Source: Candidatus Cryptobacteroides intestinavium (lineage in GTDB: Bacteria; Bacteroidota; Bacteroidia; Bacteroidales; UBA932). Taken from it: a stretch of DNA of 64,000 bases. Positions 38,808 to 48,395 of the stretch are shown here, one piece after another. Within the stretch, counting starts at the first letter, position 1, and the number at the start of each line of letters is the position of its first letter. Below the pieces are notes generated by a model, which searched no databases, was not told where the DNA came from, and saw nothing but the letters and a program-made list of their open reading frames with translations. The position numbers were made by a program, and so were the translations under genes. The stretch covers positions 1 through 64,000 of the forward strand of contig JADIMI010000007.1 in the NCBI GenBank assembly GCA_017694845.1, written 5' to 3'.

Positions 38808-39710
38808 CTATTCGATCTCCAGCTTACCGACATAAAGCCCCCAGCAGCCATCAGTGACTATCATCACCTCATCACCGTCTGCATCCTCCACATAGACAGG
38901 CTCTTCAAGAAAAGTATGGGAGTGGCCTCCGATTATCATATCGACATTGTGCGATGCCTCCGCAAGATGTATGTCCGTAAAATCAGACTTCTCTATGCCG
39001 AGATGCGAAAGGACGATCACCATATCGCAGCCCTTCTTCTTCAGAAGTTCCGAATACCGGTTTGTCACAGCTACGGGATCAATGTACCTCAACTTCCCGG
39101 CTATACTCCTGTCCACCACCTTCGTGACATCCACCAGCAGGCCGATTATCCCTATCTTCCTCCCCGCCTTGCGTACAATGGTATATGGTCTCACATACTT
39201 TTCCAGCTCGCTTCCGGAAAAATCATAGTTTGCACATACGACTCTGAATCTTGCTTTCTTAAGACGTCTCGCGAGGTCTTCCGGCCCGTTGTCGAACTCG
39301 TGGTTCCCGAGAGCCGTGACATCATATCCCATCTCGTTGAGAAGCTCCACCTCGAGATCTCCTTTAAGTATCGTGAAATAGGAAGAGCCCTGGCTGAAAT
39401 CCCCCGCATCCACGAGAAGGAGATTCCTCCTCCCTACGGCGGACCTGACACTGTCGATGTATGCGGCCCTCTCTATCACCCCGCCAAGGCCTGCCTCCGG
39501 CCCTGCCTTGACCGGATCGATATGGCTGTGGGTATCATTCGTGTGCAGAATGACCAGTTCCTGCGCGCCGGCACTGACTGCCCCGGCCAGCAGAAAGGCG
39601 GCGCAGAGAAGCGCCACCATTGATATTGTCTTGTCTACTTTGAATCCTGTCAGCATTGCATTATATCTGTTCAATATGAGACATCTGTTCCAGAACGTGA
39701 TCCCGGGCAT
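38808..39710 (-). CDS. Metallophosphatase (5'-nucleotidase N-terminal-type)
   Basis: LVILHTNDTHSHIDP; LLVDAGDFSQGSSYF; ALGNHEFDNG; IIGGHSHTFLE. Confidence 0.92.
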   Translation of the reverse strand: MPGITFWNRCLILNRYNAMLTGFKVDKTISMVALLCAAFLLAGAVSAGAQELVILHTNDTHSHIDPVKAGPEAGLGGVIERAAYIDSVRSAVGRRNLLLVDAGDFSQGSSYFTILKGDLEVELLNEMGYDVTALGNHEFDNGPEDLARRLKKARFRVVCANYDFSGSELEKYVRPYTIVRKAGRKIGIIGLLVDVTKVVDRSIAGKLRYIDPVAVTNRYSELLKKKGCDMVIVLSHLGIEKSDFTDIHLAEASHNVDMIIGGHSHTFLEEPVYVEDADGDEVMIVTDGCWGLYVGKLEIE

Positions 39711-39731
39711 ATTCCGCCCGTCATCGCGGCA

Positions 39732-40598
39732 TCAGTCAAGTATCACCACCCGGCCATCCTTCTGCGCGGAGATCTGTCTTCCTGCAGCCGTATCCTCCTC
39801 GATGATATCCATCATTGCATTGTATATGTCGACCGGAATGTCCACCATCTCTACCGCGTTCCTCCCGACATAGAGGCCATCCCCTCCATCCAGCAGGAAA
39901 GTTATCGTGGCGACACCGTACAGGGCGCTGTCATCAAGAGGCTTCCCGCCTATCTCCACAGAAACCGTCTTTCCATCCCGGGCCACCACCCGTACACCAC
40001 CCAGGACCTGGAAGCCATCCTCCGCCATCCAGTCGATGATATGGCGGATGTCGGAACCTCTTAGGACAAGATACACCAGATCATTCCTGAACGGGAACAT
40101 CGACCGGATATCGTCCGCCGTGACATCACCGCAGGGCATGTCCACCCTGATCCCTCCGAAATTGCCTATGCTCATATCGACCTTGCGGCCGACAGCCTTT
40201 TCCGTAGCCCTCATCAGATTGTCTGCGAACCAGTTGGACAGGGCGCTCTCGGGATATTCAACGGTCATTGTCTCCGGAGAATACGCTATGACCCGCTTCA
40301 CCGGAGCCATGGCGGCCTGGGCATCAATGACAGTCCTGGCCACCCGGACTACGGACCCGCCCTTGAACACCCTCCCCGAAGGGGCGGTATATTCCATACC
40401 TTTCACAATGCCGAGCGCCTTGTCGATATCTGTCGCAGCCGGGACGGTGACTCCTGTACGGGAGCCATCCATTACAGTCCTCGACCATCGTATGTCATCA
40501 TTGTCATATGCCTGCAGTACCGCCGAGAATGAAACGGCGGCCGCAAGCAGAATAAGCCTTGTTCTATTCATTGCCGACAAATTCATATCAAACATCAC
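39732..40598 (-). CDS. 5'-nucleotidase C-terminal domain protein
   Basis: ESALSNWFADNLMRATEK; DMSIGNFGGIRVDMPCGDVTADDIRSMFPFRNDLVYLVLRGSDI. Confidence 0.9.
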   Translation of the reverse strand: MMFDMNLSAMNRTRLILLAAAVSFSAVLQAYDNDDIRWSRTVMDGSRTGVTVPAATDIDKALGIVKGMEYTAPSGRVFKGGSVVRVARTVIDAQAAMAPVKRVIAYSPETMTVEYPESALSNWFADNLMRATEKAVGRKVDMSIGNFGGIRVDMPCGDVTADDIRSMFPFRNDLVYLVLRGSDIRHIIDWMAEDGFQVLGGVRVVARDGKTVSVEIGGKPLDDSALYGVATITFLLDGGDGLYVGRNAVEMVDIPVDIYNAMMDIIEEDTAAGRQISAQKDGRVVILD

Positions 40599-40599
40599 A

Positions 40600-41955
40600 T
40601 TATCTCTGTCTCAACCATTTCCACAGGTCGGAGAAAGTCGTCTTCTTTCCGGATACGAGAAGCCCCACCCTGTAGATCCTCGCAGAGATATATGCCAGTG
40701 CGACAAAAGTGAGGAGAAGAAGGACTATGGACAGGGCAAGCTCCCACCCAGGGACTCCGAACGGAAGCCTCGCCAGCATCACTATCGGGGATGTAAACGG
40801 AATGATGGACCCCCAGAAGGCCAGCTGGCTGTCAGGAGCCTCGAATGCATAGAACGCTATGAAGAAGGCCAGCAGCAGAGGGACAGTGACCGGGAGCTGC
40901 AGCTGGGTGCTGTCCCCTTCATTGTCCACCGCAGATCCTATCGCCGCGAACAGGGATGCATACAGAAGATACCCGAGAAGGAAATAGACTACGAAAGAGA
41001 AAATCAGCTGTCCGTAGTTCAGGTCCTTCAGGGTCTCGATCACCGCTGCCATCTCGGAACTGCTGCCTGAAACCATAGTGTCCACCATCGACATATCCAT
41101 TCCGGACATCTGTGTCAGCTGCTCCATCTGGGCCGGATCAGCCCCGGCGAGACTGTCAAACCCGACCGTCGCATTCACCCCGGCAATTATCACAACGGCA
41201 AGCACTATCCAGAGGAAGAACTGGGTCAGGGCGACACAGGCCACTCCTATGATCTTCCCGAACATCAGTTCCGATGCCTTGACAGATGAGACGAGCACTT
41301 CGGCCACCTTGCTGGACTTCTCCTCTATCACGCTGGTCATCACCATACCGGAGAACATTGCGATAAACATATATATAATAAGGGTAAGCGCGATGGACAC
41401 GAACATATAGACCTCGGAAGAGGTTATCTGCTCCTGCCCGTCCTCCCCGAGGGTATATGTCGAGACCTGGACATCTGCCTTCACATCCTCCATGATCTGC
41501 CTGAGATTCTGTATTTCGTACCCTGAAAGCCTGTAATCCTCGACCGCGGCGGCAGCCATCCCGGCAATGCTCTCCTTGATCTCCACAGACACCGGCTTTA
41601 TCGAATACAGGTCCACAGTCACCGTCTTTCTCACCGTATCCAGAGGGGACACGTACATTACCGCATCCGCCCCTTCCCCATCAAGGCCTTTCTTCAAGGC
41701 TTCAAGATCCTGTCCTGAACAGTCCCTGAAAGAGACAGCATCGCTCCCGGCGAGATGGGACATCACTATACCGGATTCATCCAGCACCTCCACCACCTTT
41801 CCTGTCTCCTTGCTCAGGAACATTATCAGGGCCGGCAGGGTGCAGAGCAGGGCGAACAGCACCGGCACAATAAACGTTATGACAAGGAATGACTTCTTCC
41901 TCACCCTTGTCGCATATTCCCGCGATATTATTATTCCTATGTTACGGATATTCAT
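40600..41955 (-). CDS. ABC-2 type transporter permease (NatB-like)
   Basis: ISREYATRVRKKSFLVITFIVPV; MVMTSVIEEKSSKVAEVLVSSVKASELMFGKIIG. Confidence 0.92.
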   Translation of the reverse strand: MNIRNIGIIISREYATRVRKKSFLVITFIVPVLFALLCTLPALIMFLSKETGKVVEVLDESGIVMSHLAGSDAVSFRDCSGQDLEALKKGLDGEGADAVMYVSPLDTVRKTVTVDLYSIKPVSVEIKESIAGMAAAAVEDYRLSGYEIQNLRQIMEDVKADVQVSTYTLGEDGQEQITSSEVYMFVSIALTLIIYMFIAMFSGMVMTSVIEEKSSKVAEVLVSSVKASELMFGKIIGVACVALTQFFLWIVLAVVIIAGVNATVGFDSLAGADPAQMEQLTQMSGMDMSMVDTMVSGSSSEMAAVIETLKDLNYGQLIFSFVVYFLLGYLLYASLFAAIGSAVDNEGDSTQLQLPVTVPLLLAFFIAFYAFEAPDSQLAFWGSIIPFTSPIVMLARLPFGVPGWELALSIVLLLLTFVALAYISARIYRVGLLVSGKKTTFSDLWKWLRQR

Positions 41956-42004
41956 ATTCTTCCTCCTGATTTACATTTTACCCGGAACCCGCGCCGCCAC
42001 GGAG

Positions 42005-42931
42005 CTACCGGCTTACATATTCCCCTTCGGTGACCAGCTTGATGAATATATCGTTCATCCTCGGCACCAGCTCCTTGAACGAATTGACCACAGCCCCGTC
42101 ATCCAGAATCCTCCTCAGCACAGCTGTCGTATCCGTCTCCCCGACGAGGGAAAGCACTGCCGTATGCCGCGAACTGTCACCAGTATCGGACAGCACATCG
42201 AAAAGCCCGGGGACAGAATCCACCGGACGGGATGCCGTATATACAAGCTCCACATTGTTATTCCCATACATATGCCTTATGTCATCCACTCCGCCGGCTA
42301 TTACAAGCCTGGACAGATTGATCAGGGCGATCTCGTCGCACAGTTCCTCCACAGACTCCATATTGTGGGTGGACAGAACGATTGTAGCCCCCTCATCCTT
42401 CATACGCAGTATCTCGTTCCTTATCAGCTGGGCATTCACAGGGTCAAATCCAGAGAAAGGTTCATCGAGTATGAGCAGGGAAGGCCTGTGCGCCACTGTC
42501 GTTATGAACTGGACTTTCTGCGCCATCCCTTTTGACAGTTCCTCCACCTTCCTGTTCCACCAGCTCTGTATCCCGAACTTCACGAACCACTTTTTCAGCT
42601 CCGCCATCGCATCCCTTGAAGACATTCCCTTCAGTCTGGCGAAATACATCGCCTGCTCCCCCACCTTCATCTTGCGGTAAAGGCCCCTCTCCTCCGGAAG
42701 ATAGCCGATACGCTCGACATCAGACTGGGTTATCGGCCGTCCGTTGAAGAGCACCTCGCCGGAATCCTGCATTATTATCCTGTTAATTATACGAATAAGA
42801 GTCGTCTTGCCCGCACCGTTCGGCCCGAGCAGTCCGAAAACCTTAGCTTCAGGAATATCGATGGACACACGGTCCAGAGCGGTCTTCTCACCGAAACTTC
42901 TGCTGACTTCCTTGCATTGGATCAGTCCCAT
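42005..42931 (-). CDS. ABC transporter ATP-binding protein
   Basis: GLLGPNGAGKTTLIRII; LSKGMAQKVQFI; LLILDEPFSGFDPVN. Confidence 0.95.
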   Translation of the reverse strand: MGLIQCKEVSRSFGEKTALDRVSIDIPEAKVFGLLGPNGAGKTTLIRIINRIIMQDSGEVLFNGRPITQSDVERIGYLPEERGLYRKMKVGEQAMYFARLKGMSSRDAMAELKKWFVKFGIQSWWNRKVEELSKGMAQKVQFITTVAHRPSLLILDEPFSGFDPVNAQLIRNEILRMKDEGATIVLSTHNMESVEELCDEIALINLSRLVIAGGVDDIRHMYGNNNVELVYTASRPVDSVPGLFDVLSDTGDSSRHTAVLSLVGETDTTAVLRRILDDGAVVNSFKELVPRMNDIFIKLVTEGEYVSR

Positions 42932-42953
42932 ATTTTACTTATCTAATCAGTTG

Positions 42954-43994
42954 TCAATTCAATATCCTTGTCACAAGCTCCACGAACATCTGGTCCGGAG
43001 CAGCCTCCCCCGCATTTCCCCCCTTTCCCTTGAAATCATACTCCTTCAACAAGGCGATAACGCCCATACATCTTTTAAGCGGGTAATTCACGACAGCCGC
43101 GTCATATTCCTTATAGAAATAGGGATTGACTCCGGGGAGCGCCCTGGCCTTGTCCGCAGAAGAAGGACGGGGCACGGACATTATCAGTGCCTGGTACTTC
43201 AGTATCCTGTAGAAATGAGTGAACAGGGCACTTACAGCCATCGGCATTGCAAACTTCGGAGAGGCGGCATAATATGCGGCCACCTTGAGCGCCCTCGGTG
43301 CATTCATATATGACAGCTCCTTCGTAAGCTCGAATATGCTGTACTGCCTGCTGATGCCCACATTCTTCTCTATGTCCCCCGCGGTGACCGATGTCACGCC
43401 CTCCGGAAGGTTCCTGAGCATCTTGTCGGTCTCGATGGCGATCTTGGACAGATCCGTACCTGCATATTCAGCGAGAAGCGCCGCTGCATCCGGGTCGATC
43501 TTCAACCCCCTGGACGCATAGAACGACACTATCCATTTCGGCATCTCGTAATCCCTGACCGCGGCGGAATCCACCACCGTCCCTATCTTCTGCACCGTCC
43601 TGTACAGCGCCTTCCTCCTGTCCACGGAATCACCGTGGATACATAGCACCAGCACCGTAGACTCCAGCGGATGCTCGCAGTATATCGCAAGATCCTCTAT
43701 CTTCCTGAGGTTCTGGGCCTCCTTGACCACGACCAGCTGGCGTTCGGCGAACATAGGGTACCTCCTGGCGGCCGTGATGACATCTTCCACGCTCACATCA
43801 GCACCGTAGCAGATGGTCTGGTTGAAATCACGTTCACTTTCATCCAGAGCATTGTCAATGACCGCATTGCACACCATATCAGGATAGTACGGTTCATCCC
43901 CCATCAGCAGATACACAGGGCTGAAGATGCCTCTGCGGACATCCTCCAGTATCCTGCGGCACTGCGCATCTGTATCAGCATAACCTTTAGCCAT
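42954..43994 (-). CDS. holA: DNA polymerase III subunit delta
   Basis: Start MAKGYADTDAQCRRILEDV; PVYLLMGDEPYYPDMV; ELTKELSYMNAPRAL; ATG reassigned from the longer ORF. Confidence 0.9.
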   Translation of the reverse strand: MAKGYADTDAQCRRILEDVRRGIFSPVYLLMGDEPYYPDMVCNAVIDNALDESERDFNQTICYGADVSVEDVITAARRYPMFAERQLVVVKEAQNLRKIEDLAIYCEHPLESTVLVLCIHGDSVDRRKALYRTVQKIGTVVDSAAVRDYEMPKWIVSFYASRGLKIDPDAAALLAEYAGTDLSKIAIETDKMLRNLPEGVTSVTAGDIEKNVGISRQYSIFELTKELSYMNAPRALKVAAYYAASPKFAMPMAVSALFTHFYRILKYQALIMSVPRPSSADKARALPGVNPYFYKEYDAAVVNYPLKRCMGVIALLKEYDFKGKGGNAGEAAPDQMFVELVTRILN

Positions 43995-44000
43995 AGCCTG

Positions 44001-44037
44001 CAAAGATAACAAATTTCGAATTATTTCCCTATCTTTG
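44001..44037. promoter_or_regulatory. Divergent pair of candidate -7 elements
   Basis: CAAAGATA (44001-44008; TATCTTTG on minus) and TATCTTTG (44030-44037; plus), 5-7 nt from the two opposing ATGs. Confidence 0.55.
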
Positions 44038-44042
44038 CGGAG

Positions 44043-44462
44043 ATGGACAGAAATACCATATGGGATCCGCTGAGGAAGAAAGACGTGGCGCTCACTCCTG
44101 AGGAAAATGTACGCCAATGGTTTATCAGATATCTCAATACCGGTATGCAGGTGCCGCTCCATCTGATGATGAGCGAAAGTTTCCTCAGGCTCGGAGACAA
44201 GCAGTTCCGCGCCGACATAGTCATATACGACAGGCAGGCGCATCCCCTTGCCATCGTCGAGTGCAAGAGGCCGGATGTCACTCTCGACAGCGATGTGATA
44301 GCACAGGCTGTGAGATACAATATGGTACTGGATGTCAAATACATAATCATAACGAACGGGAAACATACCCATATCTGCGGAAAGAAGCCGGATGGAGACG
44401 GATATATGTTTCTGGACCACGCTCCTCTGTATGAAGAGATGCTGGGTCTGACAAAGGAATGA
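44043..44462 (+). CDS. Stand-alone HsdR N-terminal-like (type I restriction N-term fold) protein
   Basis: RADIVIYDRQAHPLAIVECKRPDV (PD-(D/E)XK-like core); 139 aa. Confidence 0.85.
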   Translation: MDRNTIWDPLRKKDVALTPEENVRQWFIRYLNTGMQVPLHLMMSESFLRLGDKQFRADIVIYDRQAHPLAIVECKRPDVTLDSDVIAQAVRYNMVLDVKYIIITNGKHTHICGKKPDGDGYMFLDHAPLYEEMLGLTKE

Positions 44463-44466
44463 TCAA

Positions 44467-46047
44467 GTGATGGTAATCGAAGGTTTTCTGGAACATCCCA
44501 TATTCAGGATAGTGGCCGACACTGCAAGGGAAAACGGTGTAAGGGCGTTTGTCATAGGCGGATATGTGAGGGACTGCTTCCTCGGGCGGCCGAGCAAGGA
44601 CATAGACATAGTGGTGGAGGGAAGCGGCATAGACCTCGCCCAGAAAGTCGGGGAGAAGGTCCGCAGCACTGTCTCCGTATTCAAGAACTTCGGAACCGCA
44701 ATGCTCAGATACCGCGGGGTGGAGATTGAGTTTGTCGGAGCGAGGAAGGAATCGTACAGGCGTGACTCGCGCAAGCCCATAGTGGAGGACGGCACACTTG
44801 AGGACGACCAGAAAAGGAGGGACTTCACGATCAACGCTATGGCTTTCAGTCTTCAGGAAGAGGACTATGGAGAGCTGGTGGATCCGTTCGGAGGCATCCG
44901 CGACCTCGACCGCGGTATCATCCGCACACCACTCGACCCGGACACGACCTACAGCGATGATCCGCTGAGGATGATCAGGGCCATAAGGTTCGCCACAAGG
45001 CTGAGCACGCCGGAAAGGGCATTCACCATAGTCCCGGAATCCCTCGAATCCATAAAGAGGAACCGTGACAGGATCGGCATCCTCTCAATGGAAAGGATCG
45101 TGGAGGAACTCAACAAGATACTGGTGTGCGACCATCCTTCCATCGGGTTCAGGCTTCTGGATGACACCGGACTCCTGGAGCATATCCTGCCCCAGCTGAC
45201 AAATCTCAAAGGGGTCGAGACCGTGGATGGGAAAGGGCACAAGGAGAACTTCTCCCACACACTGGAGGTGGTGGACAACGTGGCGGCCTTCGAGAACGGG
45301 GCGATAGCCGAAGGCAGGCTGAAGGACCATTTCTTCGAAGATGGAGCGGAGACAGAGAGGACAAGGACAGAACCATACCTCTGGCTGAGATGGGCCGCCC
45401 TGCTTCACGACATAGGCAAGCCGGCCACAAAAAGATATGATCCGCAGGCAGGCTGGACATTCCACGGACACGAGGTCGTCGGAGCCAGGATGATCCCGAA
45501 ACTTTTCCAGAGGCTCAGGATGCCTCTCAACGAAAAGATGAAGTATGTGCAGAAGCTCGTAAGCCTTCATCTGCGCCCGATTGCACTTGTAACTGACGAA
45601 GTGACCGATTCTGCAGTACGGAGGCTGCTGTTCGATGCAGGGAACGACATAGATGACCTTATGCTGCTGTGCAATGCCGACATCACATCCAAGAATCCGA
45701 GGAAGGTCGAGAGACTGCGCAGGAATTTCGAGGCAGTCCGCAGAAAAATGGAGGAAGTGGAGGAGAAGGATGCCATCCGGAACTGGAAGAACCCGATAAC
45801 AGGCGAATACATAATGGAAACCTTCGGAATAGCGCCGTGCAAGGAGATCGGGATTCTCAAGGAGGCGGTGAAGAACGCCATACTGGACGGCCTTATCGAC
45901 AACAGCTTCGACGCCGCCGACACCTATATGCGTGCCCAGGCAGAAGCGATCGGGCTCCATCCCGTCACTGCCTCTTATCATCCTGAACCTGTCAGCACAG
46001 GCCAGGCGAAGGATCCGGCACAGAACGACAATGAAATACATCGATGA
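44467..46047 (+). CDS. CCA tRNA nucleotidyltransferase / HD domain protein
   Basis: AFVIGGYVRDCFLGRPSKDIDIVVEGSG; RRDFTINAMAFSL; DDPLRMIRAIRFA; WAALLHDIGKPATK. Confidence 0.95.
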   Translation: MMVIEGFLEHPIFRIVADTARENGVRAFVIGGYVRDCFLGRPSKDIDIVVEGSGIDLAQKVGEKVRSTVSVFKNFGTAMLRYRGVEIEFVGARKESYRRDSRKPIVEDGTLEDDQKRRDFTINAMAFSLQEEDYGELVDPFGGIRDLDRGIIRTPLDPDTTYSDDPLRMIRAIRFATRLSTPERAFTIVPESLESIKRNRDRIGILSMERIVEELNKILVCDHPSIGFRLLDDTGLLEHILPQLTNLKGVETVDGKGHKENFSHTLEVVDNVAAFENGAIAEGRLKDHFFEDGAETERTRTEPYLWLRWAALLHDIGKPATKRYDPQAGWTFHGHEVVGARMIPKLFQRLRMPLNEKMKYVQKLVSLHLRPIALVTDEVTDSAVRRLLFDAGNDIDDLMLLCNADITSKNPRKVERLRRNFEAVRRKMEEVEEKDAIRNWKNPITGEYIMETFGIAPCKEIGILKEAVKNAILDGLIDNSFDAADTYMRAQAEAIGLHPVTASYHPEPVSTGQAKDPAQNDNEIHR

Positions 46048-47041
46048 CTACATAACCTACATCTCCGCCATCAGACGGTACTCCGGAAGGACCTGCAGCA
46101 TATACCGGGAATCCCTGGAAATGTTCTCATCCTTCCTCCGCGGGGATGATACGGCCTGTACTGCTGCATCAGACGGCGGCATCTCCGATGAGCTCATTCC
46201 GGAAAGCCTCACCCCATCCATTATCCGCAGCTACGAAGTCTACCTCCTCGAGACCAGGGGAATGCACCCCAGGACTGTCAATCTGCATCTATCTGTACTC
46301 AGCGGGTTCTGCAGATTCCTGCTCAGGAACGGCATCATAAAATCCAATCCCGCAAAAGCCGTCACAAGGCCCAGAACCGAGAGACGGCTGCCTGATTTCT
46401 ACAGGAAAGAGGCAATGGACCGGTATCTGAACGAGACCCGGTATTATGCAGGAGAGGAATCTCTCTATATCTCCCCTGACCGGAAACAGACAAGAAATCT
46501 TTACGAGAAAAGGCTGGCCAGAGCCATAATCTCCACACTGTATGTCACAGGCATACGCCGCAGCGAACTCATATCCCTGAAAGTACGTGACATCGACTTC
46601 AGCCGCCGGACAATGAACGTCACCGGCAAAGGCGACAAAATGAGAGAAATTCCGCTTATACCTTCATTATTAAAAGAAATTTCATTATATTTACGCTCGG
46701 TTGGGATGATGGTAAGTGATGACCGGACACCTGAAGCTCCCCTTTTCGTCACATTTAGAGGCAGGGCACTGTATCCTGAATATGTGGACAGGACGGTCAG
46801 GCGCGAGCTGTCCGGGATTAGCGGCATCACAGGGAGGAAATCCCCGCACGTCCTGAGACACACCATTGCGACAGAACTGCTGGACAGAGGGGCAGACCTC
46901 AATGCCATAAAGGAACTGCTCGGGCATTCTTCGCTTGCAGCGACACAGGTGTACACTCACAATTCCATCGGCCGGCTGAAGAAAATTTATGAATCAGCCC
47001 ATCCAAGGGCAAGAAAAAACGGAGGTAAAAATGGAGATTAG
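46031..47041 (+). CDS. Tyrosine recombinase (XerC/XerD-like)
   Basis: MKYIDDYITYISAIRRYSG; LYVTGIRRSELISLKVRDIDF; SPHVLRHTIATELLDRGADLNAIKELLGHSSLAATQVYTH. Confidence 0.95.
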   Translation: MKYIDDYITYISAIRRYSGRTCSIYRESLEMFSSFLRGDDTACTAASDGGISDELIPESLTPSIIRSYEVYLLETRGMHPRTVNLHLSVLSGFCRFLLRNGIIKSNPAKAVTRPRTERRLPDFYRKEAMDRYLNETRYYAGEESLYISPDRKQTRNLYEKRLARAIISTLYVTGIRRSELISLKVRDIDFSRRTMNVTGKGDKMREIPLIPSLLKEISLYLRSVGMMVSDDRTPEAPLFVTFRGRALYPEYVDRTVRRELSGISGITGRKSPHVLRHTIATELLDRGADLNAIKELLGHSSLAATQVYTHNSIGRLKKIYESAHPRARKNGGKNGD

Positions 47042-47321
47042 AGTACAGTCGATCAAGTTCGATGCAGACCAGAGGCTACTGGATTTCGTGGAGAAGAAAG
47101 TATCTAAATTACCAAAGTTCTATGACGGGGTCACTGCTGTTGAAGTGACGATGTCCCTCCTTGCCGACCACGACAACAAGAACGTCAAGGTCCACGTCCG
47201 CATTCCGGGCAATGACATCGTGATCGAAAGGAACGCCAGAAAGTTCGAGGATGCACTTGTTGACTGCGTAGACATCCTTAAAGACAAACTAGTAAGAGCA
47301 AAGGAGAAAAAAGCGATCTGA
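47031..47321 (+). CDS. Ribosome hibernation promoting factor (HPF/RaiA family)
   Basis: MEIRVQSIKFDADQRLLDFVEKKVSKL; FEDALVDCVDILKDKL. Confidence 0.93.
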   Translation: MEIRVQSIKFDADQRLLDFVEKKVSKLPKFYDGVTAVEVTMSLLADHDNKNVKVHVRIPGNDIVIERNARKFEDALVDCVDILKDKLVRAKEKKAI

Positions 47322-47324
47322 TAT

Positions 47325-48020
47325 ATGAAGAACGGCCGCAAAGGACTGGAGATACTGTATGAAGACGACAGCATCATTGTCATAGACAAGCCAGGCGGCC
47401 TGCTGACAATGTCCACTGGAAAGGCGGAAGAGACCACCGCCTATTCAATCCTTACAGATTATGTACGTTCCGGCAGAGGTTCCGGAGACAGGAGGGCAAG
47501 AGACAGAAGGCGGATTTTCATAGTGCACCGGCTCGACAGGGACACGTCAGGAGTGATAGTCTTCGCAAAAGACCCTGAAACTAAATATGCGCTCCAGGAT
47601 GATTGGAATCAGATCGTCCTGGAGCGTAAATATGTGGCGGTGCTGGAAGGGACGCCCCGGCTATCCGAAGGGACCATCGCAAGTTATCTCAAGGACAATC
47701 CTAAATCGATGAAAGTCAGCTCAAGCAGGACCGACAACGGAGGCAGGTTTTCCGTCACTCACTTCCGCGTCATCCGGCCCGGGGATTATTCACTGGTGGA
47801 ATTCGAGCTGGAGACAGGAAGAAAGAACCAGATACGGGTACACGCCGCAGACATTGGCCATCCTGTTGCGGGAGACAGGAAATACGGAGCCAGGACAAAT
47901 CCCCTGCACCGTCTTGCACTGCATGCAAGAACCATATCATTCAGGCATCCGCATACCGGAAAGATACTCACATTCGACACCGGCATACCCGGCCGGTTCC
48001 TGACTCTGACACAGAGATGA
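47325..48020 (+). CDS. RluA family pseudouridine synthase
   Basis: IVIDKPGGLLT; FIVHRLDRDTSGVIVFAKD; GRKNQIRVHAADIGHPVAGDRKYG. Confidence 0.95.
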   Translation: MKNGRKGLEILYEDDSIIVIDKPGGLLTMSTGKAEETTAYSILTDYVRSGRGSGDRRARDRRRIFIVHRLDRDTSGVIVFAKDPETKYALQDDWNQIVLERKYVAVLEGTPRLSEGTIASYLKDNPKSMKVSSSRTDNGGRFSVTHFRVIRPGDYSLVEFELETGRKNQIRVHAADIGHPVAGDRKYGARTNPLHRLALHARTISFRHPHTGKILTFDTGIPGRFLTLTQR

Positions 48021-48079
48021 CCTCCCGTCCGGAGACCGATACGACAGGCTTTGTTGCCCCGTGCGCAGAGACGCTATAC

Positions 48080-48236
48080 GGACCGCGAACATCAACTTTT
48101 TGTAATCCCACTGAGACACAATGCAATGCAAAATAACCTTGTTCGCGGTCCCCTCAAAAAAGTGGGGACCACGAACAATCGACTTTTATAATAATCTGTA
48201 TTTCAATAAGATACAAATTTGACTTGTTCGTGGTCC
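48080..48236. repeat. 157-bp-class dimeric inverted-repeat element, copy 2
   Basis: GGACCGCGAACA...TGTTCGTGGTCC; central TTGTTCGCGGTCCCC/GGGGACCACGAACAA. Confidence 0.9.
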
Positions 48237-48256
48237 GTAGTCTTGTCCTTCTTCTC

Positions 48257-48284
48257 CAGATTCTTCGCCGCGCTCAGGGTGCAG
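48257..48284. repeat. Dispersed hairpin repeat (degenerate)
   Basis: CAGATTCTTCGCCGCGCTCAGGGTGCAG. Confidence 0.7.
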
Positions 48285-48311
48285 ATACCTTCGTGGAGAA
48301 TTGTCGTTTTA

Positions 48312-48347
48312 TGCGCAGAGACGTCAGTCCGGCAGCGTCTCTGCGCA
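48312..48347. repeat. TGCGCAGAG hairpin repeat, copy 3
   Basis: TGCGCAGAGACG...CGTCTCTGCGCA, perfect 12-bp stem; flanks homologous to 4611-4641 and 4751-4800. Confidence 0.85.
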
Positions 48348-48395
48348 CAGGCTCCATATCAACGGCTGCAGTTTCGGACGGCCTCCGGAACAGAT

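Noticed and set aside
44043-44462. Orphan HsdR_N gene as a restriction or defence system
   Set aside because: Only the small N-terminal nuclease-like fold is present, between holA and the CCA transferase; no HsdM/HsdS or helicase, and this small family is commonly found alone in Bacteroidetes.
45085-46041. 318-aa minus-strand ORF opposite the CCA transferase
   Set aside because: Antisense shadow; the plus frame is a clear nucleotidyltransferase with HD domain.
46031-47041. Tyrosine recombinase as marker of an integrative element or inverton switch
   Set aside because: It sits in a housekeeping context (CCA transferase, hpf, rluA) and looks like XerC/D; no att sites or adjacent cargo seen.
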